From: MGR-bin208 sp043779285
GTDB taxonomy: Bacteria; Bacteroidota; Bacteroidia; Chitinophagales; Chitinophagaceae
Assembly: GCA_043779285.1 (NCBI GenBank)
Contig: JAYWEL010000029.1
Span: forward strand, 1 to 14,120
Direction: 5' to 3'
Length of the DNA stretch: 14,120 nucleotides
The position numbers and the translations under genes are program-made. The notes beneath the pieces were generated by a model, which did not search any database, was not told the origin of the DNA, and worked only from the letters and a program-made list of their open reading frames with translations. Positions 8,555-14,120 of the stretch are shown in pieces (the stretch's first letter is position 1; every line of letters starts with the position of its first letter).

Positions 8555-9769
8555 TTATTTAATCTCCGTACTAATCATCTGCCCATCATAAATACTTTGA
8601 TAACCTTCGGTGATAAGCTGATCCCCAGCTTTCAGACCCGACTTTATTTCTACATTATTCCCATACACTTCGCCAATAATTACAGGCTGTTTTTTTGCTA
8701 CTGTTTTCCCATCCGCAAGTGTTACAAGCAAATAAACATATTTACTGCTTTCATCCGTTTGTACCATGTTAACGGGAATGACCACTGCATTATTAGCTGC
8801 ATAATCCAGTATACGCATAATAGCCGTCTGGTTTGGCTTTAATGCCGGATCGGATGCGATTCTTGCTTCTGCAGTAAAGCCTCTTGTTGTTGCATCAATC
8901 GACTGACTGATCATTGAAATACTTGAAGTCAGTTTTTTATTTGCATCCGGAATATTTATTTCCACAATGGACCCTTTTCGGATTCTGGATAAATAATTTT
9001 CAGGAATATTGGTCACCACTTTCAAATTATTGGTGTTTACAATCTTTATCTGTGGGCCCATGGCAGTCATTCCCGTAAAAGTTTCACCAACTCTAACAGC
9101 TACAATATCCGCTACACCATTTACATCGCTATAAACATTGGTTGTTTTCATTTGTTCAACAGCCACATTTACCTGTTCGTTAGCCGATTTCAATTGATTT
9201 TCCATGGCTTCCACATTTGTTCTGGCTGTAATCAATTGTACCTCGGTGCCAATGTTTTGGTCCCACAGATTTTTTTGACGTTGATATATATTTTTAGCAA
9301 AATTCAATTGCGTTTTAATCCCTTCAAGCTGTTGCTTTGCCGCAGTTATTTGTTGCTGTATAATGGCATCATCCAATTTCAATAACAACTGGCCTTTTTT
9401 TACATACTGCCCCTGTTGAACGTATACGGCTTTAACTTGTCCGGGCATTCCACGGGGCGATATGTAGGAAATATTTTCGGCATCCACTTTTCCCTGCAAG
9501 TCGATATAGTGCTTAAAGTCCTGCGTTGTTACCAATGAAACTCCTACTAATTTTATTTTTGCTGAATTCGTTGAATTGCTGTCAAGCATTGCAAGTTCAG
9601 CTTCCAGTTTTAGAATTTCTTCATCTACTTTAGACCTATCTGCTTTTAGTTTTTCAATGGCTATTTTTTTATCATTAATCAATGCAGCACCTTCTTTTTT
9701 ACTGCTACCACAAGATGCAATGGCAAGGATGGCAAATAGGGCTATAGAAATTTGTGTTATTTTTTTCAT
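8555..9769 (-). CDS. RND efflux periplasmic adaptor (membrane fusion protein), lipoprotein
   Basis: The 404-residue product begins MKKITQISIALFAILAIASC. The lipobox AIAS-Cys20 predicts a lipid-anchored adaptor that links the inner-membrane pump to the outer-membrane channel. Residues about 30-64 form an extra charged coiled coil (LKADRSKVDEEILKLEAELA). The lipoyl/barrel-sandwich half-motifs lie at about 95-135 (PGQVKAVYVQQGQYVKKGQ) and 211-245 (VYSDVNGVADIVAVRVGE). The alpha-hairpin between them covers about 136-207. A beta-barrel (about 250-325) and a membrane-proximal domain (about 330-404, ending in GLKAGDQLITEG) complete the fold. It starts 23 bp after the TolC-type gene and is separated from the permease by a repeat-bearing gap. 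Confidence 0.95.
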   Translation of the reverse strand: MKKITQISIALFAILAIASCGSSKKEGAALINDKKIAIEKLKADRSKVDEEILKLEAELAMLDSNSTNSAKIKLVGVSLVTTQDFKHYIDLQGKVDAENISYISPRGMPGQVKAVYVQQGQYVKKGQLLLKLDDAIIQQQITAAKQQLEGIKTQLNFAKNIYQRQKNLWDQNIGTEVQLITARTNVEAMENQLKSANEQVNVAVEQMKTTNVYSDVNGVADIVAVRVGETFTGMTAMGPQIKIVNTNNLKVVTNIPENYLSRIRKGSIVEINIPDANKKLTSSISMISQSIDATTRGFTAEARIASDPALKPNQTAIMRILDYAANNAVVIPVNMVQTDESSKYVYLLVTLADGKTVAKKQPVIIGEVYGNNVEIKSGLKAGDQLITEGYQSIYDGQMISTEIK

Positions 9770-9792
9770 CTGTATGTTGTTAGTCTTTTATA

Positions 9793-11205
9793 TTATAATT
9801 TTCCGGCTGCTTTTAAATAATCTGTTTTGGAAATGATGGCATCATATAAAGCTGCATAATAATTGGTTTGTGCGGTTTTTAATTCTGTTTGTGCAATAAT
9901 GATATCCTGATTGGGGCCAACTCCCTGTTCAAACTTTTTTGTTGCAATATTTAAAACTTCTTCGGCCAGTTTCATATTGTCTTTTTGTGCATTGATCGTT
10001 AGTAATGCACTTCGCAGTTTTATTCTCGACTGCTCCACTTCCATATCGATAGCCTGCTTCAGCATTTCTTTTGAATTCCTGGTCTGGTTTAATTCAATCT
10101 GCGCTTTTTTCACACGGGCATCTTTAGCAAAACCATTGAAAATAGGCATGCTTAGTTTCACTCCAACAATACCGGTTGGGAACCAACTGTCACTGAAATC
10201 GAAAAAATTGAATTTGTTTCGTTGTGCATTCTCACTGTAAGTACCAAATGCCGCCAAGGTTGGATAATAACTTAGCTTATATCTTTTTACATTATACTCC
10301 GAGAGTTTTTCCGCAATTTCCATTTGCTGAAATTCTTTACGGTCATTGTAATGATATACAGCATCAGCCAAATCATCCGCGATGTGTTCATCGGTGATGG
10401 AGTCTGTTAATATCAAATGGTTCTTTTGTGACATCCCCATTAGAAATTTCATGCCGGCAAACCCACTTTCCAGCATGTTCTCCATTTTAATTTTTTCCGT
10501 TTTCAAATTGGTTAATGCTACGGTAACACGGTCTACATCCAGTTTTTCTGCGAAGCCATTTTGATAGATCAGCTTAACATCTTTCGACAGTTTTTCAAAT
10601 CGTACAATGTTTGCATCAATGCCATCAATTTGTTTTTTACCAATCAATAACTGGTAATAAATTTTATGAATATTTGTCTTGATCTGTTCTTCAGTAACTT
10701 CTTTACTTTTCTTGACAAAGAGCATGACTGCATCCCGGGCTTGCAAGCCTACGAACACCTGTCCATCAAAAAGTAACCAGGACCAATCGACACTAGCCGA
10801 GGCCGTTAGCTTTGTACCAAACTGTGCCTGAACAAACCCAAAATCTGCCGGAGAAATAATCGGGTTACCACTACCATTTTTAACTCCTTCATTTTCCAGT
10901 ACTCCATAAGTAGCCGCTTTAATAAAATTGGGAAAACTTTGAACTGGTATGTTTGGAAAATAATTGAAGCCTATACTGCTGCTTATCTGCGGATAAGCCA
11001 TCGATGTCACTTCTCTGTTAACCTGCTCCTGCGCTTTGATTCCTTCCAATTGATTCTTCACCTGATAACTGTTTTTCAAAGAAAACTCCACTGCTTGTTT
11101 TACAGAAAATTTATTTAAGGCTATTTCCTGTGCCATTAATGAGGCTGAACCCGATAGCAAGCCTATCATCATCCAGATAAATTTCCGGAATCGTCTTTGT
11201 TTCAT
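9793..11205 (-). CDS. TolC family outer-membrane efflux channel protein
   Basis: The 470-residue product has a signal peptide (basic start MKQRRFRKF, hydrophobic core, cleavage near SLMAQ at about residue 25). Two outer-membrane-efflux-protein repeats follow, each a long coiled-coil hairpin plus beta strands. The first starts at FSVKQAVEFSLKNSYQVKNQ, with a barrel strand near WSWLLFDGQVF. The second includes LSMPIFNGFAKDARVKKAQ and the helix ending NQDIIIAQTELKTAQTNYY. The PIFNG and LFDG turns before the long helices are typical of the family. It should trimerise as the exit duct for the RND pump. The start lies 2 bp after the tetR stop codon, so translation is probably coupled. Confidence 0.94.
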   Translation of the reverse strand: MKQRRFRKFIWMMIGLLSGSASLMAQEIALNKFSVKQAVEFSLKNSYQVKNQLEGIKAQEQVNREVTSMAYPQISSSIGFNYFPNIPVQSFPNFIKAATYGVLENEGVKNGSGNPIISPADFGFVQAQFGTKLTASASVDWSWLLFDGQVFVGLQARDAVMLFVKKSKEVTEEQIKTNIHKIYYQLLIGKKQIDGIDANIVRFEKLSKDVKLIYQNGFAEKLDVDRVTVALTNLKTEKIKMENMLESGFAGMKFLMGMSQKNHLILTDSITDEHIADDLADAVYHYNDRKEFQQMEIAEKLSEYNVKRYKLSYYPTLAAFGTYSENAQRNKFNFFDFSDSWFPTGIVGVKLSMPIFNGFAKDARVKKAQIELNQTRNSKEMLKQAIDMEVEQSRIKLRSALLTINAQKDNMKLAEEVLNIATKKFEQGVGPNQDIIIAQTELKTAQTNYYAALYDAIISKTDYLKAAGKL

Positions 11206-11207
11206 CT

Positions 11208-11822
11208 TTATGAATTTTGTCTTTGTTGTATGTATTTCTGTATTAATTTTTGACCCTTGGCATTGGTAACGCCAAATAAAAAATGTTCGAGGATTTCTTT
11301 TTCTATTTTCACTAATTCGGTTCGGTTGGTAGGAAATACTTCGGCATTAAATGCAAGCATGGTACTTTCAATTCTGAACCGGGTAAGAATTTCCACATCA
11401 ATTTCCGAACGATATATTTCTTCTCTGATCCCCCGTTCAAGGTTTTCCCTGATCATGGAGTACATAAAACCATATTTATACTCCTGTAATTTTCTAAATA
11501 CAGCAGGATGATATTTTTCAAGGTCATACATCACTGAAGGGTTCATGTTGGCAAACAATTCGCTGATCATGTCAAAGGCCAAAAAAAGTTCGTGAACGGC
11601 GTTCTCCGATTTCTTTTTGTAACAGATGCACTCTTCTCTGTTATGATTCATAATCGTGCAGATTACATCATTGACCAGCTCTTCTTTATCGGTAAACCAT
11701 TGATACAATGTTTTTTTCGACATACCAACCTGTGAAGAAATATCATCCATGGAAACAGAACGTATTCCATACATTCTGAACATTTCGTTGGCTTTTTCGG
11801 CAATTCTTTCTTTTTGTTCCAT
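11208..11822 (-). CDS. TetR/AcrR family transcriptional regulator, first gene of the efflux operon
   Basis: The 204-residue product has the standard TetR layout. Helix 1 is at residues 2-19 (MEQKERIAEKANEMFRMYGI) and the helix-turn-helix at about 24-44 (VSMDDISSQVGMSKKTLYQWF), followed by DKEELV. A helical ligand-binding and dimer domain covers about 50-204. The first ATG must be the start because helix 1 begins there. TetR proteins placed ahead of pump genes are usually repressors released by a pump substrate; applied here this is inference. It is co-transcribed with the TolC-type gene 2 bp downstream, so the regulator should also control itself. The promoter lies only a few bases upstream of the ATG, with no Shine-Dalgarno site. 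The ligand-binding half has Cys55, Cys65 and Cys67, whose role is unknown. Confidence 0.93.
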   Translation of the reverse strand: MEQKERIAEKANEMFRMYGIRSVSMDDISSQVGMSKKTLYQWFTDKEELVNDVICTIMNHNREECICYKKKSENAVHELFLAFDMISELFANMNPSVMYDLEKYHPAVFRKLQEYKYGFMYSMIRENLERGIREEIYRSEIDVEILTRFRIESTMLAFNAEVFPTNRTELVKIEKEILEHFLFGVTNAKGQKLIQKYIQQRQNS

Positions 11823-11833
11823 AATAAGAGGGA

Positions 11834-11864
11834 CAAAACTATAAAAACTTTAAACATAATCAAA
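11834..11864 (-). promoter_or_regulatory. Bacteroidota-type promoter of the efflux operon
   Basis: On the minus strand TTTG (11861-11864) is followed after 19 bases by TAGTTTTG (11834-11841), a full match to the TTTG/TAnnTTTG consensus. Transcription should start around 11828-11830, leaving a leader of only about 6-8 bases before the tetR ATG at 11822. Confidence 0.72.
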
Positions 11865-11878
11865 GTTTTCATAGTTTT
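11835..11878. promoter_or_regulatory. Interrupted palindrome, likely TetR operator
   Basis: Arms AAAACTATAAAAACTTT (11835-11851) and AAAGTTTTCATAGTTTT (11862-11878) pair at 16 of 17 positions across a 10-bp spacer. The palindrome covers both promoter elements, so a bound dimer or pair of dimers would exclude RNA polymerase. As a hairpin it has almost no GC, and no gene converges on it from the left, so a terminator role is less likely. Confidence 0.75.
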
Positions 11879-11944
11879 TTATATGGGTTTTTAAAAATGG
11901 TAGATTGCTCTGCCGACATAACCAAAACATCTCCCTAATCATAG

Positions 11945-12025
11945 ATCATAAAAGCGGAAAAAGCGAATGCCATTTTAAAGGCGATGGAAAATATCGAAAA
12001 CAAAAAAGAGTTTGTTAAGCAATAG
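11945..12025 (+). pseudogene. Short coding scrap upstream of an orphan terminator
   Basis: After a TAG at 11942-11944 the plus frame reads 26 codons to a TAG at 12023, including EKANAILKAMENIENKKEF. It is charged and helix-like, as a protein C-terminus might be, but the frame is closed upstream and I do not recognise it. A rho-independent terminator follows 67 bp later. The likeliest reading is the 3' remnant of a lost gene; chance composition is possible. Confidence 0.25.
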
Positions 12026-12091
12026 AATTTGAACTTACTGGAGTTTCCTTATAAATTAATGCTCTAAGTAGCAGAACTCTTATTAGACAAG

Positions 12092-12127
12092 GGTTTGCAC
12101 TCTTTCAAAAGTGCAAGCCTTTTTTTT
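12092..12127 (+). terminator. Orphan rho-independent terminator
   Basis: Stem GGTTTGCACT (12092-12101) pairs with AGTGCAAGCC (12110-12119), with one G-T pair, an 8-base loop and eight T. No intact plus-strand gene lies upstream, since the next one to the left is the minus-strand efflux operon. Confidence 0.85.
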
Positions 12128-12180
12128 GCTAAAATTTGCATGGGGCTGTCAAACTGACTGTTGAAAGTTTCCTCAAAAAA

Positions 12181-12262
12181 TTGTGTCCATTTTCGTAAAA
12201 TGCAGTTGCAACAAACCTGCCTTTGCCGGCAGGCAGGCATTTCAATACGATCATGGACACAA
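12181..12262 (+). other. Long inverted repeat sequestering the transposase start codon
   Basis: TTGTGTCCAT (12181-12190) is exactly complementary to ATGGACACAA (12253-12262), which contains the transposase ATG. Inward, AAATGC (12198-12203 region) and GCATTT (12238-12243) extend the pairing imperfectly. A CCTGCC palindrome occupies the loop. Confidence 0.6.
12216..12237. repeat. CCTGCC/GGCAGG palindromic repeat, copy 1
   Basis: CCTGCC (12216-12221) and GGCAGG (12232-12237) flank a TGCCGGCA core, giving a compact GC-rich hairpin in AT-rich surroundings. It lies in the loop of the larger inverted repeat in front of the transposase relic. Confidence 0.7.
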
Positions 12263-12303
12263 ACTCTTTACCTATCAGCCGTTTCAAAGCACAACTTAGT
12301 AAA

Positions 12304-12323
12304 CCCGCCTGCCGTCGGGCAGG
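12304..12323. repeat. CCTGCC/GGCAGG palindromic repeat, copy 2, inside the transposase relic
   Basis: CCTGCC (12308-12313), a 4-base GTCG loop and GGCAGG (12318-12323), preceded by CCCG that can also pair with the inner CGGG. It encodes PACRRAG between LSK and FQESF, which looks like an in-frame insertion of about 21 bp. Confidence 0.7.
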
Positions 12324-12589
12324 TTTTCAGGAATCATTTCCAAGCCTTTTTGCAAAACCACCCAGCGCTTTTTTAGAGAGATGCTCTATGGCATACAAGC
12401 CAGCCAGGATGTAAAACTTTCTAATATAGGACGTAGCCTGCAGGAAGATATAGCGCTTATAAAAACAGAAGACCGGCTAAGCCGTAATTTGAGTAAGGAA
12501 GATTTCACTGACCATATCAATACACAAATCATACGGTTAGCCGATGATAAAATAACGGATGATATGGTAATTTCCATTGATCCCGGCGA

Positions 12590-12607
12590 TCCCGATAGCT
12601 ATCGGGA
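12590..12607. repeat. Perfect 18-bp palindrome TCCCGATAGCTATCGGGA inside the transposase relic
   Basis: The sequence equals its own reverse complement over all 18 bases. It interrupts the transposase right after the DPGD motif. I recall the same palindrome as a common dispersed repeat in Bacteroidota chromosomes. Confidence 0.75.
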
Positions 12608-12640
12608 CAAAAGCCATGGAAAACCTTTGCGGGGTATGGG

Positions 12641-12808
12641 ATGGCAGTGAAGGAGAAACGGCACAGGGGTATCATTTATGCCAGGATCACCGAGAAAACA
12701 TTTACTGATAAAAATACGGGTAAAGAAAATGTGTATGCAATAAAGGCATTAACAGCAGATGGGGGCCAATCAGCGCTCGGCGCAATGCTTACACAAAAAG
12801 GAGAATAA
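12641..12808 (+). pseudogene. Open 55-codon frame running past the transposase relic, unrecognised
   Basis: From ATG 12641 the frame reads MAVKEKRHRGIIYARITEKT and ends near GAMLTQKGE at TAA 12806. The first third overlaps the transposase relic in another frame and is probably noise. The part after about 12685 (FTDKNTGKENVYAIKALTAD) has protein-like composition and may be the 3' remnant of the gene into which the IS once inserted, or of a different protein. I do not recognise it, and an active gene is unlikely. Confidence 0.22.
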
Positions 12809-12883
12809 TGTTTTACTAACAACCCATCGGCATTTAAACGCTTATGCACAGGATCATACAACCAATATTTTTTATTACAAAGA

Positions 12884-13111
12884 ATGAAAATAATTTGTAA
12901 ATTTCACAATCTTTGTTTCTACACAATGATTGGATACATGCTAACAGTAATATTTTTATGCTTACCCTTTAATACCATTTCTGTTGCAGAAGTGCATATT
13001 TATTCACCTTTAATCAGATTATCCAAACTTTTTTCTGAAGGAGTTAAAGACAATTTTATTTTTAGTCTTTTCAAATCATCCGGCCCTTTTTCTTTTACTG
13101 CAAACCAATGA
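12884..13111 (+). CDS. Possible small hydrophobic protein, unrecognised
   Basis: A 75-codon frame with a hydrophobic stretch (MIGYMLTVIFLCLPFNT at about residues 15-31) and a Phe-rich tail. It follows a TTTATTACAAAG leader and ends in an ATGA overlap with the next start codon at 13108, a spacing often seen in coupled genes. Against this, the frame is rich in TTT and ATT as AT-rich non-coding DNA would be, and I know no relative. It may equally be decayed sequence within the relic region. Confidence 0.22.
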   Translation: MKIICKFHNLCFYTMIGYMLTVIFLCLPFNTISVAEVHIYSPLIRLSKLFSEGVKDNFIFSLFKSSGPFSFTANQ

Positions 13112-13353
13112 ACATGAAGAAAATCAACTTTCTCCTCTTTCTGCTTTTTTGTTTTACAGCAGCCCGCAGCCAGCCCAACCAAATAAACATTGTAAACTTT
13201 ACCGTAAAAAATACATTGCCCGGAACGGTGGATAGCTGGCTTACTACACCCGGCACACAGGTAAGGGAGCCGATGATGGTGCTGCAAATAAGAAGCGGCA
13301 GCGTCTTATGCATGGCGTTAGGTAGTGTTTTTTTTACATTTGTGGCAGCTTGA
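13108..13353 (+). pseudogene. 3'-truncated gene for a small secreted protein
   Basis: The frame begins MNMKKINFLLFLLFCFTAAR SQ: a good signal peptide ending near Ser-Gln. A mature part NIVNFTVKNTLPGTVDSWLT follows, then REPMMVLQIRSG. This resembles the N-terminal part of small secreted Bacteroidota proteins that are longer, about 140-160 residues (recollection, weak). After about 13302 the reading turns into a low-complexity VLCMALGSVFFTFVAA tail and stops at 13353, so only about 65 native residues remain. The T run and promoter-like TACATTTG in the tail suggest that the 3' part was replaced by the upstream region of the next gene. Whether the 81-residue product is made is unknown. Confidence 0.45.
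13335..13342 (+). promoter_or_regulatory. Candidate -7 box for the gene at 13420
   Basis: TACATTTG matches the Bacteroidota TAnnTTTG consensus and lies 78 bp before the ATG. There is no TTG at the expected -33 distance (the bases there read GTTA), so support is partial. Confidence 0.35.
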
Positions 13354-13419
13354 CAGGTAAGTACTTCTAAAATTCGCCTTCGACAAGAATCAAACATCAT
13401 AACAATTTAAGGATCAACA

Positions 13420-14120
13420 AATGCAACCAAATAAACCAATCACACCGCCAAACGAGTCGCCAAAAAAGTCACCTACACTCAAAATAATTATTGCAATAAC
13501 CGCTCTAATTTTATTCGGTGGCGGATATTGTTTTTCTCAATCTCATAAAACAGGAGAAACCATGAAAACAAATATCAAGCAAGAAGAGCGTATTGCCGCT
13601 CTTGAAAAAAGAATTGCAGAGGCCGGCGATGATTTTGTTTCGCTTACGGCAGAAGAATATGACCTTCTGCTTTCTCAACCCATTGGCACCGTTGATGGAT
13701 TTAAGCCTCTTACTACGACTGCGGGTGGAATAATGATTGGTACTGGAGTTGCTGGCAACGGAGTACAACAAGTTATACAAACCATTTTCCAAAAGATTCC
13801 CAATATTGGAGAAGGAGACGTGTTTGTCATCTTTGATTTTGTTAAAGATGACAACGGTCTTGATTTTTTAAATCGAAAGAAGAGAAGTTTTGGTCAAGGT
13901 GGTGGGATAGATGAAATTGAGGAAGATGAGTCTACTCAACTTACGCTTGATATTCGAACTGCCGATTCGAAATCATACTGGTTTGGAAGCCGCGATGTCA
14001 AAATGGGAGTGAAAGCCGGAGAAAGCATGTTTAAAAATATGTCGTTTAGCGATATGAATTCCGGGACTGCTTCAGGCAAGGTTGTTATGCATCTTCCAAC
14101 AAATATTACAGGACTTACCT
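13420..14120 (+). CDS. Unrecognised single-pass membrane protein (partial, 3' end outside window)
   Basis: An uninterrupted frame runs from ATG 13420 to the window edge (233 residues). AAGGA at 13408-13412 lies 7 bases before the ATG, an unusually good Shine-Dalgarno site for this window. Residues 1-20 are Pro- and Lys-rich (QPNKPITPPNESPKKSPTLK). One transmembrane helix or uncleaved anchor covers about 21-38. A short charged helical segment (51-70, QEERIAALEKRIAEAGDD) follows, then a mixed soluble domain with a Gly-rich stretch (TTTAGGIMIGTGVAGNG, 98-114), DVFVIFDFVKDDNG (133-146) and an acidic patch DEIEEDE (164-170). The likely topology is a short cytoplasmic N-terminus and a periplasmic body. 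I recognise no family or catalytic motif. Despite the relics to its left, it shows no frameshift in the visible part. Confidence 0.72.

Larger units (their letters stand above)
12142..12708 (+). mobile_element. Truncated IS4-like insertion sequence, right end missing
   Basis: A GGGGCTGTCAAA sequence at 12142, just after the orphan terminator, resembles the outer end of many IS elements. A broken transposase reading frame starts 111 bp later. No matching inverted end (GACAGCCCC) is present to the right, and the transposase homology stops after about 140 residues. The boundaries are approximate: the left one is a guess from sequence style, and the right one is the last recognisable frame. Confidence 0.5.
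12253..12708 (+). pseudogene. IS4-family-like DDE transposase, frameshifted and truncated
   Basis: The reading starts at the ATG (MDTNSLPISRFKAQLSK) and continues FQESFPSLFAKPP. It shifts frame near 12360 to FFREMLYGIQASQDVKLSNI, then to DRLSRNLSKEDFTDHINTQ and VISIDPGD, where the Asp would be the first catalytic residue. After a second shift near 12608 it reads KAMENLCGVWDGSEGETAQG and YHLCQ. The DPGD, ME-L and DGS-G-GY order is what IS4-like transposases show around the first catalytic Asp. It stops at TGA 12706. Only about 145 of the usual 400 or more residues remain, so it cannot be active. Two palindromic repeats sit inside the coding part (PACRRAG at 12304-12324 and PDSY at 12590-12607), both frame-preserving. 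The family call rests on memory of the motif order. Confidence 0.7.

Noticed and set aside
11663..11872. Hydrophobic minus-strand frame across the tetR start
   Set aside because: It overlaps tetR in another frame, covers the operator and promoter, and has a basic tail typical of a shadow frame.
11835..11878. The palindrome as a rho-independent terminator
   Set aside because: The stem is almost all A-T, no gene ends beside it, and it coincides with a consensus promoter.
13095..13400. Minus-strand frames opposite the secreted-protein fragment
   Set aside because: They mirror a signal-peptide-coding frame on the plus strand, have no promoter or family resemblance, and overlap each other.
13511..13792. 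Minus-strand 93-codon frame
   Set aside because: It lies opposite the uninterrupted plus-strand gene at 13420, which has a Shine-Dalgarno site and a membrane anchor.

Overview
The window looks like a chromosomal piece from a Bacteroidota bacterium, probably near Chitinophagaceae/Sphingobacteriia (inference from gene style). The grounds are an AT-leaning composition, secreted proteins whose signal peptides end in Ser-Gln or Ala-Gln, Bacteroidota-type promoters (TTTG spaced from TAnnTTTG), few strong Shine-Dalgarno sites, and GCAAAG-rich and TCCCGATAGCTATCGGGA-type intergenic repeats.

Left part (1-4821). A partial AIM24/TIGR00266-family gene runs off the left edge on the minus strand. It diverges from a large secreted two-repeat M16 zinc metallopeptidase (508-3360, plus), which is closed by a strong terminator. 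Next comes a minus-strand gene for a secreted, probably outer-membrane beta-barrel protein of unknown function (3646-4518). That gene lies in a roughly 1.35 kb segment bracketed by an imperfect 32-bp direct repeat. The right copy overlaps the last codons of the following RND pump gene.

Centre (4822-11880). A complete tripartite efflux operon is read on the minus strand in the order TetR regulator, TolC-type outer-membrane channel, lipoprotein membrane-fusion adaptor, RND permease. The first three genes are tightly packed (2 and 23 bp gaps). The permease follows a 169-bp gap holding a GCAAAG-rich repeat. A near-perfect interrupted palindrome (two 17-bp arms, 16 of 17 paired, 10-bp spacer) covers the -33 and -7 elements of a consensus Bacteroidota promoter just upstream of tetR. 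This suggests a self-regulated pump operon in which the repressor blocks its own promoter and, through it, the whole pump.

Right part (11880-14120). This is a graveyard of relics followed by one live-looking gene. It holds an orphan terminator after a 26-codon coding scrap and a truncated IS4-like insertion sequence. The transposase of that element is broken by two frameshifts and carries in-frame palindromic repeats, and its start codon sits in a long hairpin stem. A second fragment of unknown origin and a 3'-truncated secreted-protein gene follow. The last gene (13420 to the edge, plus) encodes an unrecognised single-pass membrane protein and is cut by the window end.

No RNA genes, CRISPR arrays or defence systems were recognised. 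The most informative items are the promoter/operator palindrome, the repeat-flanked cassette, and the palindromic repeats lodged in the dead transposase.
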